A stretch of DNA of 64,000 nt from Dickeya undicola (GCF_000784735.1 NZ_JSYG01000022.1:1-64000); one strand, 5' to 3'; counted from the first letter of the stretch, positions 20,340 to 31,615 are shown. Notes: a model not told the origin generated them from the letters alone. Numbers and translations are program-made.

Positions 20340-21134
20340 TTAAACAAAACTGTATTTCTCGTCGGGAAAGGTTCCCTGTTCAACTTCCTGTACATACAGG
20401 CGAACGGCGGCGCGGATATCCGCCGCTTCCGCCATGAAGTTGCGGGCGAACTTCGGCGTATGACCGCCGGTCACACCCAGCGCGTCGTGCATCACCAGAA
20501 TCTGGCCGTCGGTGACGTTACCGGCACCGATGCCGATAACCGGGATAGTGAGCGCTTCGGTCACGCGTTGCGCCAGCGATACCGGCACGCATTCCAGCAC
20601 CAATAACTGAGCGCCTGCTTGCTCCAGCGCCAGCGCATCTTGCAGCAATTGGTTGGCGGCGGCTTCGTCACGCCCCTGGACTTTGTAGCCGCCAAAGATA
20701 TTGACCGACTGTGGGGTCAACCCCAGGTGTCCACACACCGGGACGGCGCGTTCAGTCAGCATACGCACGGTAGGAACAAGCCAACTGCCGCCTTCTATCT
20801 TGACCATGTTCGCACCAGCGCGCATCAACGCTGCCGCTTGCTGGCAGGCTTGCTCCGGCGTGGCAGCGCCCATGAAAGGCAGGTCGGATAGCAGCAGGCA
20901 ATGCGGTGCGCCGCGCCGCACACAGCGGGTGTGATAAACCATATCATCAATGGTAACAGGCAGGGTCGAGTCGTGGCCCTGCACGGGCATACCGAGAGAG
21001 TCCCCCACCAGCATTACACGAATACCCTGTTCATAGAACAACTGGGCGAAGCTGGCGTCGTAAGCGGTCAGTGTGGCGAACTTTCTTTGTTCTTGTTTCC
21101 ACTGGCGCAGATGAGAAATCGTCGTCGCTTTCAT
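20340..21134 (-). CDS. panB: 3-methyl-2-oxobutanoate hydroxymethyltransferase
   Basis: 264 residues, same as E. coli. It is the first committed step of pantothenate synthesis, making ketopantoate. Metal-binding and active-site segments are present: [32 protein letters not shown] and [17 protein letters not shown]. It is the first gene of panBCD on the minus strand. The 159-bp gap to folK contains a small palindrome (21242-21254) of unknown meaning. Confidence 0.96.
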   Translation of the reverse strand: MKATTISHLRQWKQEQRKFATLTAYDASFAQLFYEQGIRVMLVGDSLGMPVQGHDSTLPVTIDDMVYHTRCVRRGAPHCLLLSDLPFMGAATPEQACQQAAALMRAGANMVKIEGGSWLVPTVRMLTERAVPVCGHLGLTPQSVNIFGGYKVQGRDEAAANQLLQDALALEQAGAQLLVLECVPVSLAQRVTEALTIPVIGIGAGNVTDGQILVMHDALGVTGGHTPKFARNFMAEAADIRAAVRLYVQEVEQGTFPDEKYSFV

Positions 21135-21293
21135 GGCAACCTTCCTGAGTCAACTCAAGGGCAGTTCAAGGGTGAGTCATTCTAAAGGAAGGCAGGCATC
21201 AGGAACAGCAGTCTATTTCTATTTGTAAAACAAGAGATTGACACCCATTGGGTGCCAGCGGTGTGTTGCAGTCGGCAGGAAAAGGAGGAAGGG

Positions 21294-21782
21294 CTACTGT
21301 TCCTCCCACCGCGTCAGGCCGTTACGGGGCACCTGTTGTAACCGCGTCGTCAGCGCTTCGCCATCGGGAAACACCAGTTCTGGTGCCAGTTCAGCCAGTG
21401 GGTAGAGCATGAACTCACGGTTTTTCATGTCATAGTGCGGCACCGTGAGCCGTTCGGTATGCAGCGTCTGGGAGCCAAATAGCAGAATATCAAGATCGAG
21501 GGTACGCGGTCCCCAGCGGTGATCCTTACGTACTCGTCCTTGTTCTTGTTCAATACGCTGGGTATGGTCCAGCAGCGCTTCCGGTAGCAACGTGGTCTGT
21601 AACTCAGCAACCGCATTGAGATAATCCGGTTGATCCTGTGGGCCGAGCGGGCGGCTGCGATAAAATGATGAACAGCGCACCAGCCGGGTGCGAGGAATGG
21701 CGTCCAACGCGGTTAGCGCCGCGCGCACCTGTTGCAATGGTTCGGACAGGTTGCTGCCCAGCGCCAGATAAACCTGAATCAC
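21294..21782 (-). CDS. folK: HPPK, 6-hydroxymethyldihydropterin pyrophosphokinase
   Basis: 162 residues (E. coli 159). It pyrophosphorylates the pterin precursor in folate synthesis. The motifs [28 protein letters not shown] and [15 protein letters not shown] (with the Mg-binding aspartates) are clear. It starts with GTG, which overlaps the pcnB stop codon as GTGA, so translation is probably coupled. Confidence 0.95.
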   Translation of the reverse strand: MIQVYLALGSNLSEPLQQVRAALTALDAIPRTRLVRCSSFYRSRPLGPQDQPDYLNAVAELQTTLLPEALLDHTQRIEQEQGRVRKDHRWGPRTLDLDILLFGSQTLHTERLTVPHYDMKNREFMLYPLAELAPELVFPDGEALTTRLQQVPRNGLTRWEEQ

Positions 21783-23098
21783 CGAATGTTATCCCGACGG
21801 GCTGGACGCTTACGCGGGCGGCGTGAACGGCGATGCGGCGTTGGGCCGTCATCCAGTGTGTTCAACATCACCTGCTGGCGTGGCGGTGCAGCAACCTGAA
21901 ACTCGCCCCACCACTGCGCCAGGCGTTGCAACTCCTGATGGTTTTCGATTTCGGCACGCAGGCAGAGCAGGTCATACGCGGCGCGGAATTTCGGGTGTTC
22001 CATCAGCTTGAAGGCGCGTTTGCCCTGACGACGCGACAGGCGCAACTGTAGCTGCCAGATATCGCGGACAAGCGAGGTAATGCGTTTAGGGATCGCCAGC
22101 GAGCGGCACTGTTCATCCAGTACATCGTTCATGGCTAAGGCAAACGCCTCGAAGTAGGCCAGCCCGCTTTCCTGCGTCAGTTTTTGGGCGTGCTCGACCA
22201 GCGGATACCACAGCATGGCGGAGAACAGGAAGGCTGGGTTGACGCGCATGTCGTTCTGGAGGCGTTGATCGGTGTTTTTCAGCACCTGCACGATCATCCG
22301 CTCCATCGTACTCTCGCCGTTAGCCGTGAAATAACGGCTGATCAGCGGGAACAGCGGCTGAAACAGTTGGTATTCGCACAGTAACTGATAGGTCGGATAG
22401 CCGTGGCCTGCCTGCAACAGTTTCAGCGATTCTTCGAACAAGCGTGCCGGAGGGATGTCGTGCAGCAGCGAGGCCAGGCGGGGAATCGGCTCGGCGGTTT
22501 CCGGGCTGATGCGCATACTGAGCTTGGCGGCGAATCGTACCGCACGCAGCATACGTACCGGGTCTTCACGGTAGCGGGTTTCCGGTTCGCCAATCAGGCG
22601 AATCAGCCCCTGACGCAGGTCGTTCAGGCCGTTGGTGTAGTCACGAACGGTGAAGTCGGCGATGCTGTAATAAAGGCTGTTGATGGAGAAGTCGCGTCGT
22701 TGCGCGTCTTCTTCGATGGTGCCGAAAATGTTGTCACGCAGCAGCATACCGTTATGGCCTTGCTGAGCGGCATTTTTCGTTTCCTGTTCCTGATGCTGTT
22801 CGTGGTGACCACGAAATGTCGCGACTTCAATGACTTCAGGACCGAACATCACATGCGCCAGACGGAAACGGCGGCCGACCAGCCGACAGTTACGGAACAA
22901 TTTGCGTACCTGCTCCGGGGTGGCGTTGGTAGTGATATCGAAGTCTTTGGGTTTTTTGCCCAACAGCAGGTCGCGGACGCCGCCGCCTACCAGATAAGCC
23001 TCATAGCCCGCTTTGCTCAGGCGATACAGTACTTTCAGCGCATTCTCACTGATGTCGCTACGTGAAATGGCGTGCTGGTCACGGGGAACGACCGTCAT
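21779..23098 (-). CDS. pcnB: Poly(A) polymerase I, with its conserved N-terminus out of frame
   Basis: 439 residues in the open frame (E. coli 465). It adds 3' poly(A) tails to RNA to promote decay. The nucleotidyltransferase core is intact: [19 protein letters not shown] with the catalytic Dx[28 protein letters not shown], and the basic C-terminus [13 protein letters not shown]. The ATG used is internal relative to the family. The missing N-terminal residues ([12 protein letters not shown] and following) are encoded upstream at about 23101-23187 in another frame, ending in a TGA that overlaps this ATG. Either the protein begins here, or a two-base gain or one-base loss separates the two parts. 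Confidence 0.85.
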   Translation of the reverse strand: MTVVPRDQHAISRSDISENALKVLYRLSKAGYEAYLVGGGVRDLLLGKKPKDFDITTNATPEQVRKLFRNCRLVGRRFRLAHVMFGPEVIEVATFRGHHEQHQEQETKNAAQQGHNGMLLRDNIFGTIEEDAQRRDFSINSLYYSIADFTVRDYTNGLNDLRQGLIRLIGEPETRYREDPVRMLRAVRFAAKLSMRISPETAEPIPRLASLLHDIPPARLFEESLKLLQAGHGYPTYQLLCEYQLFQPLFPLISRYFTANGESTMERMIVQVLKNTDQRLQNDMRVNPAFLFSAMLWYPLVEHAQKLTQESGLAYFEAFALAMNDVLDEQCRSLAIPKRITSLVRDIWQLQLRLSRRQGKRAFKLMEHPKFRAAYDLLCLRAEIENHQELQRLAQWWGEFQVAAPPRQQVMLNTLDDGPTPHRRSRRPRKRPARRDNIR

Positions 23099-23184
23099 CG
23101 CCTGCGGCGGATTGTCCGCCCTGGCGGGCTCATTCTCACGATTCAGTACCTTGCGGCAAAAATTAGCTACCCGGGTAAAGATAA

Positions 23185-23195
23185 TACACCTCGAT
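23185..23195 (-). promoter_or_regulatory. Non-canonical AUU/AUC start region upstream of pcnB
   Basis: On the minus strand GAGG (complement of 23191-23194) is followed three bases later by ATT and then ATC, directly before the codons for FTRVANF. No ATG, GTG or TTG is available there. E. coli pcnB is known to start at an AUU codon before the same residues, which limits PcnB output. Whether this start is productive depends on the frame break downstream. Confidence 0.5.
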
Positions 23196-23250
23196 AATCA
23201 TTGGAAAATTAACGGCACAACAAAAAATAGCGGCTAATCATAGCTCACCC

Positions 23251-24159
23251 TCAGCCCTTTGAGAATGCTGATGTTATTTCCGGCGATGTAAGCGCGGCTT
23301 CAACAGGGACTGTCGCCAGTGACCAGTGCGCGATGGCCCACGCGAGCAACGCCTCTCGGTCAAGGTCCCGCCAGTGTGTTGGTAATGGCTGGCGCAAAAA
23401 GGCCAACGCCTGTGCCAGCACAGCCTGAGGATCGCCATCCGGCAGCGCCGGAGCATGGTTCTGCTTGGAAAGCTTGTTGCCGTCATCATTGAGCGCCAGC
23501 GGCAGATGGACGTAGGCCGGAGCTGGATAATCCAACTGTTGATACAGTGATAACTGGCGCACCGTCGGTTCGATCAGATCCGCGCCGCGTACAATTTCGG
23601 TAACGCCCTGATCGTGATCGTCAACCACGACGGCCAGATTGTAGGCAAACAGCCCATCGCGGCGATGGATAATAAAGTCTTCTCGTGCCAGCATCGGGTC
23701 GGCATCAATCTGCCCGCGTAAGCGATCGTAAAAGCTGAGAACTGGTTGGTTCTGGCGCAGGCGCAACGCGGCCTGGTTCGGCGGCAGGCCGCGATCGCGG
23801 CAGTGGCCGTCATAGTGGCCGCCAATCTGCTGGATGCGTTGCCGGGTACAGGTACAGAAGTAGCATTTCCCCTGACGCTGCAGGTCAGCCAGCACGGCAC
23901 GGTACAGATCGTGGCGGCGGGACTGGTACACCACGTCACCGTCCCAGAACAGGCCATACTGTTCCAACTGACGGAGAATGCGTGCGGCAGCACCGGGCAC
24001 TTCGCGGGGGGGATCAATATCTTCAATACGAACCAGCCAACGCCCGCGGCAGGCTCGGGCCTGCAGGTAGCTGCCCAATGCGGCTATCAGGGAACCAAAG
24101 TGGAGGTCGCCAGACGGGGAGGGGGCAAAGCGCCCAACATAAGGGTGTGATTCAGACAT
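23251..24159 (-). CDS. gluQ: Glutamyl-Q tRNA(Asp) synthetase
   Basis: 302 residues (E. coli 308). It resembles a truncated glutamyl-tRNA synthetase without the anticodon-binding domain and attaches glutamate to queuosine in tRNA-Asp. The HIGH-type motif is [12 protein letters not shown], the KMSKS-type motif is GNKLSKQNH, and a zinc-binding CYFCTCTR with a later Cys is present. It lies between dksA and pcnB as in E. coli. Confidence 0.95.
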   Translation of the reverse strand: MSESHPYVGRFAPSPSGDLHFGSLIAALGSYLQARACRGRWLVRIEDIDPPREVPGAAARILRQLEQYGLFWDGDVVYQSRRHDLYRAVLADLQRQGKCYFCTCTRQRIQQIGGHYDGHCRDRGLPPNQAALRLRQNQPVLSFYDRLRGQIDADPMLAREDFIIHRRDGLFAYNLAVVVDDHDQGVTEIVRGADLIEPTVRQLSLYQQLDYPAPAYVHLPLALNDDGNKLSKQNHAPALPDGDPQAVLAQALAFLRQPLPTHWRDLDREALLAWAIAHWSLATVPVEAALTSPEITSAFSKG

Positions 24160-24251
24160 ACGGCGATATCATGCCGGTTGACGATAATGCGGATTGATCA
24201 TAAGACGCGAAATCCCGGCGGTTGTGCGTGTGCTCTCCCGCCGGGCTGATA

Positions 24252-24707
24252 TCATCCGGCCATCTGCTTTTCGCGGATTTCGGCCAGTGTTTTACAGTCA
24301 ATGCACAGATCGGCAGTGGGGCGGGCTTCCAGACGACGGATACCGATTTCCACGCCACAGGACTCACAATAGCCAAAGTCCTCGTCTTCGATTTTCTGCA
24401 GTGTTTTGGCAATCTTCTTGATCAGCTTACGTTCGCGATCGCGGTTGCGCAGTTCAAGGCTGAATTCTTCTTCCTGTGCGGCACGGTCTACCGGGTCCGG
24501 GAAGTTAGCGGCTTCATCCTGCATGTGCGATACGGTTCGATCGACTTCGTCCCTGAGTTGATTGCGCCATGCTTCAAGAATACGCCTGAAATGAGCCAGC
24601 TGAGCGTCGTTCATGTATTCTTCGCCCGGCTTCTCCTGGTACGGCTCCACTCCGGCAATCGCGAGAATGCTCAGAGAGGATGTCTTACGGTTTTGCCCTT
24701 CTTGCAT
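24252..24707 (-). CDS. dksA: RNA polymerase-binding transcription factor DksA
   Basis: 151 residues, nearly identical to E. coli DksA. It binds the RNA polymerase secondary channel and, with ppGpp, adjusts rRNA and amino-acid promoters. The coiled coil with the acidic tip ([15 protein letters not shown]) and the four-cysteine zinc finger (CESCGVEI and CIDCK) are present. The frame is open to 24734, but the ATG ending at 24707 has AGGAG seven bases upstream and gives the family N-terminus [11 protein letters not shown]. Confidence 0.97.
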   Translation of the reverse strand: MQEGQNRKTSSLSILAIAGVEPYQEKPGEEYMNDAQLAHFRRILEAWRNQLRDEVDRTVSHMQDEAANFPDPVDRAAQEEEFSLELRNRDRERKLIKKIAKTLQKIEDEDFGYCESCGVEIGIRRLEARPTADLCIDCKTLAEIREKQMAG

Positions 24708-24896
24708 GTTGCTTCTCCTACATAAACACGACACGCAGTATCGACTCCCCCAGGGGGGAAAAACAGGCCGCTATAAATAACAGATGGACGTTAGGTTGGC
24801 AATGATTCCCGACACTGGCCTGACAAAGTGTGAGAACCGGCATAATCCCATCAGATAATACATAACGTGTGGCAGAATTAGCTCGCTGTCGTCACG

Positions 24897-25598
24897 TTAT
24901 TGAAACGGTAATAATTGCCCCAGCGTCATGCCATCAGGCGTGATATGGGCACCGTAACACAGAATTTCAACCCCCTGCTGCCGGGATAGTTGTAATAATT
25001 CGGCGTAATGTCGGTCAATGTGTTGCGCTGGTGAAATCCGGTCGATACCGGAGTGCAGCGCGGCGAAACACAAAACAGCTCGACATCCCTGCGCCGCCAT
25101 CTGTTGCAGTTCCCGCAGATGCTTTTGCCCTCTGAGCGTCACCGCATCGGGAAAGTAACCACATCCATGTTGCAATAATGTGACTGATTTGACTTCAATA
25201 TAGCAGTCCGCCCGGTCCTCTGCCTGCAATAACACATCTATCCTGCTGTTTTCCGAACCATAGCGCACTTCAGCACGGATAGTGGTGTAACCTGTGAAAT
25301 CGGCCAGTCGGCCTGCGTGCAACGCTTCAAGCACTAATTGATTGGCGCGCAAGGTGTTGACGCCAATCCAGTGTCCCTGCGTCGTTTGCGTCAGTTCCCA
25401 GGTGTGAGGGTATTTGCGTTTCGGGTTATCCGAGGTGGAATACCAGACGGTATCGCCTGGCGCACCACAGCCAGTCATCGCGCCGGTGTTAGGGCAGTGT
25501 AGCGTCAGGCTTTCTCCTGCGGGCGTCACCACATCCGCCAGAAATCGTTTGTAACGTTTGAGCAGCGTGGCGGGTTGCAGGCGTGGGGAAAATTGCAT
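24897..25598 (-). CDS. sfsA: SfsA, DNA-binding/nuclease-like protein of sugar fermentation stimulation family
   Basis: 233 residues (E. coli 234). Conserved segments are [55 protein letters not shown] and the GQKHLREL helix. The E-V-K motif resembles PD-(D/E)XK nucleases. E. coli SfsA was described as stimulating maltose genes, but its molecular role is not settled. It starts 12 bp after thpR ends, so the two are probably co-transcribed. Confidence 0.93.
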   Translation of the reverse strand: MQFSPRLQPATLLKRYKRFLADVVTPAGESLTLHCPNTGAMTGCGAPGDTVWYSTSDNPKRKYPHTWELTQTTQGHWIGVNTLRANQLVLEALHAGRLADFTGYTTIRAEVRYGSENSRIDVLLQAEDRADCYIEVKSVTLLQHGCGYFPDAVTLRGQKHLRELQQMAAQGCRAVLCFAALHSGIDRISPAQHIDRHYAELLQLSRQQGVEILCYGAHITPDGMTLGQLLPFQ

Positions 25599-25610
25599 GA
25601 ATGATGTCTC

Positions 25611-26144
25611 TCAGGAAGTCAGCAACGGCCAGTGGGCGAGGGTGCGATAGTGGGTTCGGCCCGCATCGGTGTGCGATTCGTACAGAAAAAACTGCTCGAC
25701 CGGCACGGACCAACTGAATGTGGCGGGCGGCACCGGCATTGGGCGAGTGGCACCACGTAACAGCGTGATATGCGGATGAAACGGCTGAGGCGGTTGATAA
25801 CAACCGTTACGCGCCGCCTGGGCACGCAGCATCTCTGCCAGTTGCAGTAATCCACGCGGTGCCTGACGACAACCGAGCCACACTACGCCAGGTCGGGGCC
25901 AGTGGCCGGCATCGTTCAGCGTAAGGGTAAACACCGGTTGGCGAATACGGCCAGCCAGCGTCTGCAAAACCTGCATTTTGGCGTCACTGACCTCACCGAG
26001 GAATGCCAGCGTCAGGTGCAGATTGGCCGCTGCCACCGGGCGACCCGCCTCGGGAGCGAATTGCGCGGCGCGCCAGTGTACGATCTGCTGGCCGATCGCC
26101 TCTGGCAACGACAGAGCAAAAAACAGGCGGCGGGTCGGGGTCAT
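25611..26144 (-). CDS. thpR: RNA 2',3'-cyclic phosphodiesterase
   Basis: 177 residues (E. coli 176). It is a 2H phosphoesterase with the two H-x-T/S motifs HLTL and HITL that define the active site. The frame is open to 26234, but the family N-terminus (RRLFFALSLP) and a GAGAG site support the ATG ending at 26144. It is divergent from hrpB. Confidence 0.93.
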   Translation of the reverse strand: MTPTRRLFFALSLPEAIGQQIVHWRAAQFAPEAGRPVAAANLHLTLAFLGEVSDAKMQVLQTLAGRIRQPVFTLTLNDAGHWPRPGVVWLGCRQAPRGLLQLAEMLRAQAARNGCYQPPQPFHPHITLLRGATRPMPVPPATFSWSVPVEQFFLYESHTDAGRTHYRTLAHWPLLTS

Positions 26145-26344
26145 GGCAATCTCTCTGTTCTGTGGGGTTCCGATGCTACAATGCCCGCCGAATAAAGTTA
26201 AGGTTACGTTCCGCCATTCGCCGCGTTCAGGCAACCGGACGGTGCGCTGTTTTTCCTTTTATTAAGATATGTCTTTAGATAACGTCCGGCTATGAATTGT
26301 GCTGTATTGCTGTGCCGCCGGATTCAGTCATTACGGAGAGTTGT

Positions 26345-28786
26345 GTGAGTCTACCCCCCGTCAGCGCCGTACTGGATGACGTCATCCAGGCGTTGCATAC
26401 CGCGCCGCAAGTGTTGCTACATGCCCCGACCGGTGCAGGCAAGTCCACCTGGTTGCCGTTGCAGCTATTGCAGCAGAGTGCGTTTCCCGGCCGCATTATT
26501 ATGCTGGAACCGCGTCGGCTGGCGGCTAAAAGCGTGGCTTTCCGGCTGGCGGAGTGGTTGGGGGAAACACCGGGACAAACCGTCGGTTACCGTATGCGCT
26601 CGGAGAGTCGGGTGAGCAGCCAAACCCGGCTGGAAGTGGTGACAGAAGGCATTCTGACCCGGATGCTGCAACATGATCCGATGTTGGATGGCGTCTCTTT
26701 GGTCGTGCTGGATGAATTTCATGAGCGCAGTCTACAGGCCGATCTGGCGCTGGCGCTGTTGCTGGATGTCCAGCAGGGGCTGCGTGATGATCTGACGCTG
26801 TTGATCATGTCCGCTACGTTGGATAACTCCCGACTCTCTTCTTTATTACCGCAATCGATCAGCGTGTCGTCGCAAGGTCGTTCCTGGCCAGTGGAGCGGC
26901 ATTACCAGCCGGTTGGCTCGCAAGAACGTCTGGAGGAGGCGACAGCCCGGTTGGTTTACCGTCTGTTGCAGGACGAAACCGGTTCGTTGCTGGTATTTTT
27001 GCCGGGCGTGGCAGAAATTAAACGGGTACAGACGCTACTGGAAAATACGGTGTTGGCGGAGGTGGATATCTGCCCGTTGTACGGTGCGCTGACGTTGGCG
27101 GAGCAACAAAGAGCGATCCTGCCGACGGCTGCCGGACGGCGCAAAATAGTACTGGCGACCAACATCGCCGAAACCAGCCTGACCATCGAAGGCATTCGGG
27201 TTGTGGTAGACAGTGGTCTGGAGCGGGTGGCGCTGTTTGATGTCAAAACCGGGTTGACTCGCCTGACGACGCAGCGCATCAGCCAGGCATCAATGGTGCA
27301 GCGCGCCGGACGTGCCGGGCGACTGGAGCCGGGCGTGTGCTGGCATCTGTTCGCCCGTGAGCAGGCTGAACGCGCCGCAGCACAAAGCGAGCCAGAAATG
27401 TTGCACAGTGATTTGTCCGGGTTGCGGCTGGATCTGTTGCAGTGGGGCTGCAACGACGCCGCGCAGCTCTGTTGGCTGGATACACCGCCTCAACCCGCAT
27501 TACTGGCGGCAGACCGTTTGCTGGCGCAGTTGGGCATGTGCGATGCGCAACAACGGCTGACGGCGGATGGACGTAAGATGGCGGCACTGGGCAGTGATCC
27601 ACGGCTGGCGGCAATGTTACATGCCGCCGGACAGGATTCGGATGCGCTGGCGACAGCGGCGTTGCTGGCGGCGATCATCGAAGAGCCGCCACGTACCGGG
27701 TCGCCAAATCTGGCTGATGCTCTGCATCGTCCCGCCAGTCACTGGCAGCGGCGGGCACAACAACTGGTGCGCCGTGTCGGCAAGACGTCAGGCAAGGTAA
27801 ATGAAAGCCTGGCCGTCGCGTTGTTGTCGGCAGGCTTTGCAGATCGTATCGCCCGGCGGCGTGGTCAGGATGGGCGCTATCAACTGGCGAACGGGTCTGG
27901 AGCCAGTCTGCCGCCGGAAGACGCGTTGGTAGCATCGGAATGGCTGCTGGCTCCGGTTCTGATGCAGAGTCCGAACAGTGCCGACGCCCGTATTTTACTG
28001 GCGTTGTCGGTGGATATTGACCAACTGGTGCGCCAGCGGCCGGAACTGGTGACTGAACAGAATCTGATGCACTGGGATGAAGAAAAAGGTACTCTGCGCG
28101 CCAGCTTGCGAACGCAGGTAGGCCACCTGACGCTATCGTCCCGGCCATTAGCCAAGCCGTCGGACGAAGCGTTGCAGCAGGCGATGCTTAACTGGTTGCG
28201 TGAGCAGGGGCTGTCGGTGTTGAACTGGGACGAACCGGCGTTGCAACTGCGCCAGCGGTTATGGTGTGCCCGGCAGTGGTTACCCGAGGTGGACTGGCCT
28301 GCGGTGGATGACGCGGCCTTGCTGGCGTCGCTGGAACTATGGTTACTGCCGTCGCTGGCTGGTGTTCGGGATCGGCGCACGCTGAATCAGGTAAACCTGA
28401 GCGAAGCGCTGTGGCGTTTGCTCAACTGGTCGCAGCGCCAGCGGCTGGATAGCGCACTGCCCAGCCACTACACTGTGCCCGGCGGTAGTCGTTTGTCGAT
28501 CCGTTATGATGCTGACCAACCGCCGGTGCTGGCAGTAAGACTACAAGAGATGTTCGGCGAACAGGCCAGCCCGTTGTTGGCTGAAGGTCGGGTGGCGCTG
28601 GTGCTGGAATTGTTGTCTCCGGCGATGCGGCCATTGCAGATCACTCGCGATCTGGCGGCCTTCTGGAAAGGTGCTTATCGGGAAGTGCAGAAAGAAATGA
28701 AAGGGCGCTATCCCAAGCATGTCTGGCCGGATGATCCGGCGAATACGGCACCGACCCGACGAACCAGAAAATACCAAAATACCTAA
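26345..28786 (+). CDS. hrpB: ATP-dependent helicase HrpB
   Basis: 813 residues (E. coli about 809). It is a DEAH-family (RHA) helicase with Walker A APTGAGKST, EPRRLAAKS, DEFHERSLQADL, the SAT motif, QRAGRAGR (motif VI) and the family C-terminus KEMKGRYPKHVWPDDP. The frame is open to 26297, but the GTG at 26345 has GGAG six bases upstream and gives the family start VSLPPV. The RNA target and cellular role are not well established. Confidence 0.93.
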   Translation: MSLPPVSAVLDDVIQALHTAPQVLLHAPTGAGKSTWLPLQLLQQSAFPGRIIMLEPRRLAAKSVAFRLAEWLGETPGQTVGYRMRSESRVSSQTRLEVVTEGILTRMLQHDPMLDGVSLVVLDEFHERSLQADLALALLLDVQQGLRDDLTLLIMSATLDNSRLSSLLPQSISVSSQGRSWPVERHYQPVGSQERLEEATARLVYRLLQDETGSLLVFLPGVAEIKRVQTLLENTVLAEVDICPLYGALTLAEQQRAILPTAAGRRKIVLATNIAETSLTIEGIRVVVDSGLERVALFDVKTGLTRLTTQRISQASMVQRAGRAGRLEPGVCWHLFAREQAERAAAQSEPEMLHSDLSGLRLDLLQWGCNDAAQLCWLDTPPQPALLAADRLLAQLGMCDAQQRLTADGRKMAALGSDPRLAAMLHAAGQDSDALATAALLAAIIEEPPRTGSPNLADALHRPASHWQRRAQQLVRRVGKTSGKVNESLAVALLSAGFADRIARRRGQDGRYQLANGSGASLPPEDALVASEWLLAPVLMQSPNSADARILLALSVDIDQLVRQRPELVTEQNLMHWDEEKGTLRASLRTQVGHLTLSSRPLAKPSDEALQQAMLNWLREQGLSVLNWDEPALQLRQRLWCARQWLPEVDWPAVDDAALLASLELWLLPSLAGVRDRRTLNQVNLSEALWRLLNWSQRQRLDSALPSHYTVPGGSRLSIRYDADQPPVLAVRLQEMFGEQASPLLAEGRVALVLELLSPAMRPLQITRDLAAFWKGAYREVQKEMKGRYPKHVWPDDPANTAPTRRTRKYQNT

Positions 28787-28889
28787 TTTCAGATGTTTCC
28801 CCCTTCCTTGTGCAGCGTGGGAGACACAGAGTAGACGGCCATAACGGGTATCCGGCGGTCGTCAGTAACCTGATGGAGATGTCACTGTA

Positions 28890-31391
28890 ATGTCTCGGGA
28901 TGACCGCGAACCTATCGGGCGCAAACGTAGTGCGTCACGACAAACTCCCCCTCGCAGGCAAGCGACGCGCCGTCGCAGGGATGATGATTACGACGACGAT
29001 TATGAAGACGAGTACGAAGAAGACTATGACGACGATGAGGATGACGAGGAAGAAGTCATGAGCAAACGGCCGCGTAAGAAGCGTCGCTGGCTGGGGCTGT
29101 TGATCCGGCTATTCCTGATTTTCGTGGTGGTAATGTCGATTTATGGCGTTTACCTCGACGGCGAAATTCGCAGTCGTATCGACGGCAAAGTATGGCAACT
29201 TCCGGCGGCGGTGTATGGACGCATGGTCAACCTTGAACCGGGCATGGCTTACAGCAAGAAAGAGATGGTCAATTTGCTGGAAGGTATGCAATACCGTGAG
29301 GTTAGCCGTATTACCCGACCAGGAGAATTCACGGTGCAGGCTAACAGCATCGAAATTCTACGCCGTCCTTTTGACTTCCCGGACGGCAAGGAAGGTCAAA
29401 TTCACGCCAAAATGCTGTTCAGCAGTGACCGGTTGTCGCAGATCCAGAACATGGATAATCAGCGTAATTTCGGTTTCTTCCGGCTCGATCCGAAACTGAT
29501 CACCATGCTGCAATCGCCGAATGGTGAGCAGCGACTGTTTGTGCAGCGTTCCGGTTTCCCTGACCTGCTGGTGCAAACACTGGTCGCCACCGAAGACCGC
29601 CATTTCTACGAGCATGATGGCATCAGTTTTTACTCCATCGGCCGTGCGTTGATCGCCAACCTGACAGCGGGCCGGGCGGTGCAGGGCGGCAGTACGCTAA
29701 CCCAGCAGTTGGTGAAAAACCTGTTCCTGACCAACGAACGCTCGCTATGGCGTAAAGCCAACGAAGCCTACATGGCGTTGATCATGGATTACCGCTACAG
29801 CAAGGATCGTATCCTGGAGTTGTATCTGAACGAGGTGTACCTCGGTCAGAGTGGTAACGATCAGATCCGCGGTTTTCCGCTGGCTAGCCTTTATTATTTC
29901 GGGCGGCCAGTAGATGAATTGAGCCTTGACCAACAGGCGATGCTGGTGGGAATGGTAAAAGGGGCGTCGCTCTATAACCCGTGGCGCAATCCGCAGGTGA
30001 CGCTGGAACGTCGTAACCTGGTGTTGAAGTTGCTGCAAAACCAGCAGGTTATCGACGAAGATCTTTACAACATGTTGAGCGCCCGCCCGTTGGGTGTTCA
30101 GCCGAAAGGCGGGGTGATCAGTCCGCAGCCCGCGTTCATGCAGATGGTGCGGCAGGAGTTACAACAGCGGCTGGGCGACAAGGCTAACGATCTGTCTGGG
30201 GTGAAAATCTTCACCACGCTGGATCCGGTGTCGCAGGATGCGGCGGAAAAAGCGGTGGAAGACGGTATTCCGGCATTACGCGCGGCGCGCGGGGTTAAAG
30301 ATCTGGAATCGGCGATGGTGATTGTCGATCGCTTCAGCGGCGAGGTTCGGGCGATGGTCGGCGGTTCTGACACGCAGTTCGCTGGTTTCAACCGCGCCAT
30401 GCAGGCACGCCGTTCGGTGGGGTCGCTGGCGAAACCGCCTACTTACCTGACGGCGCTCAGTATGCCGGATCGCTACCGACTTAACACCATTCTGGCGGAT
30501 GAGCCGATTTCGCTCAAACAGTCGAACGGGACAACCTGGGAACCCAAAAACTACGATCGGGAATTCCGTGGTCGGGTGATGCTGGTGGATGCGCTGGCGA
30601 ACTCGCTCAACGTGCCGACGGTTAACTTAGGCATGGCGGTCGGGCTGGATCAGATCAGCGATACATTGCAGAAGCTGGGGATCCCGCAGAACCAGATTCA
30701 GCCAGTACCGGCGATGTTACTGGGTGCCATCAGCCTGACACCGATGGAAGTGGCGCAGGAGTACCAGACTATCGCCAGTGGCGGTAGCCGTGCACCACTC
30801 TCGGCGCTGCGTTCGGTGATCGCCGAAGACGGTAAAGTACTGTATCAGAGCTTCCCGCAAGCCGAACGGGCTGTGCCTTCACAGGCCGCCTACCTTACGT
30901 TGTATGGTATGCAACAGGTGGTAGAGCGCGGCACCTCACGTTCGTTAATGGTGAAATTTGGTAACTACCATCTGGCGGGGAAAACCGGTACGACCAACGA
31001 CCTGCGTGACAGCTGGTTTGCTGGCGTTGACGGTAAGGAAGTGGTGATCACCTGGGTGGGTCGCGACAATAATGGCCCGGCTAAGCTGACCGGTGCTAAC
31101 GGCGCGCTGACTATTTATCGCCGCTATCTGGAAAACCAGACACCGTTGCCGCTGATGCTGACACCGCCGGAAGGCATTACCACCATGACGGTGGACAGTA
31201 ACGGCAACTTTATCTGTAACGGTAGCGCTGGCCGGGCATTGCCGGTGTGGACGGATAACCCGCAGGCGTTGTGTCAGGCTAGCCAGCAAGCGGTGCAGCA
31301 ACCGACCGGCTCATCAAACGGTCAGCCACAGCAAAATCAGCAGGAAGGCGGCAGCGTTCCTGATTGGATCAAGCAGATGTTTGGGCAGTAA
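28890..31391 (+). CDS. mrcB: Penicillin-binding protein 1B (bifunctional glycosyltransferase/transpeptidase)
   Basis: 833 residues (E. coli 844). It polymerises and crosslinks peptidoglycan. A strongly basic then acidic cytoplasmic tail (1-60) is followed by one membrane segment (about 66-88), a UB2H region, the glycosyltransferase domain with catalytic Glu235 (ATEDRHF) and the transpeptidase with Ser512 and Lys515 (SLAK), Ser572 in SLN and Lys698 in KTG. The linker ends in a Gln/Ser-rich tail. A second in-frame ATG at 29058 has GAGG eight bases upstream and could give a shorter form, as E. coli PBP1B alpha/gamma does. Confidence 0.96.
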   Translation: MSRDDREPIGRKRSASRQTPPRRQATRRRRDDDYDDDYEDEYEEDYDDDEDDEEEVMSKRPRKKRRWLGLLIRLFLIFVVVMSIYGVYLDGEIRSRIDGKVWQLPAAVYGRMVNLEPGMAYSKKEMVNLLEGMQYREVSRITRPGEFTVQANSIEILRRPFDFPDGKEGQIHAKMLFSSDRLSQIQNMDNQRNFGFFRLDPKLITMLQSPNGEQRLFVQRSGFPDLLVQTLVATEDRHFYEHDGISFYSIGRALIANLTAGRAVQGGSTLTQQLVKNLFLTNERSLWRKANEAYMALIMDYRYSKDRILELYLNEVYLGQSGNDQIRGFPLASLYYFGRPVDELSLDQQAMLVGMVKGASLYNPWRNPQVTLERRNLVLKLLQNQQVIDEDLYNMLSARPLGVQPKGGVISPQPAFMQMVRQELQQRLGDKANDLSGVKIFTTLDPVSQDAAEKAVEDGIPALRAARGVKDLESAMVIVDRFSGEVRAMVGGSDTQFAGFNRAMQARRSVGSLAKPPTYLTALSMPDRYRLNTILADEPISLKQSNGTTWEPKNYDREFRGRVMLVDALANSLNVPTVNLGMAVGLDQISDTLQKLGIPQNQIQPVPAMLLGAISLTPMEVAQEYQTIASGGSRAPLSALRSVIAEDGKVLYQSFPQAERAVPSQAAYLTLYGMQQVVERGTSRSLMVKFGNYHLAGKTGTTNDLRDSWFAGVDGKEVVITWVGRDNNGPAKLTGANGALTIYRRYLENQTPLPLMLTPPEGITTMTVDSNGNFICNGSAGRALPVWTDNPQALCQASQQAVQQPTGSSNGQPQQNQQEGGSVPDWIKQMFGQ

Positions 31392-31409
31392 GCGCCACAT
31401 CCATACATA

Positions 31410-31436
31410 CGCCCGGTTCGCCGGGCGTGTTTTTTG
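31410..31436 (+). terminator. Terminator after mrcB
   Basis: A 7-bp stem CGCCCGG/CCGGGCG with a stable TTCG loop (31410-31427) is followed by a T-rich run. It separates mrcB from the fhu genes. Confidence 0.8.
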
Positions 31437-31498
31437 TCTTCTTTCCTCGTCTGTTCTTGTCCCGATACCTGTATTTCACCCGCCAGTATCTAAATCGG

Positions 31499-31555
31499 TT
31501 GCGGAGAGCCTTGGCTTACGCCTATGATTTAATGTTTACGATAATCATTATCGTT
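31499..31555 (+). promoter_or_regulatory. fhuCDB promoter with Fur box
   Basis: ACGATAAT-C-ATTATCGT at 31538-31554 is a perfect palindrome and agrees with the Fur consensus core. A plausible sigma-70 promoter lies just upstream: TTGCGG (31499-31504), 18 bp, TATGAT (31523-31528). Iron-bound Fur would therefore sit over the transcription start and repress the operon. Confidence 0.75.
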
Positions 31556-31615
31556 TTCATATTTGCCTAGCGTGATCACTGGCGGGCGAACCGAACACCT
31601 TCAACGCACGAACTC

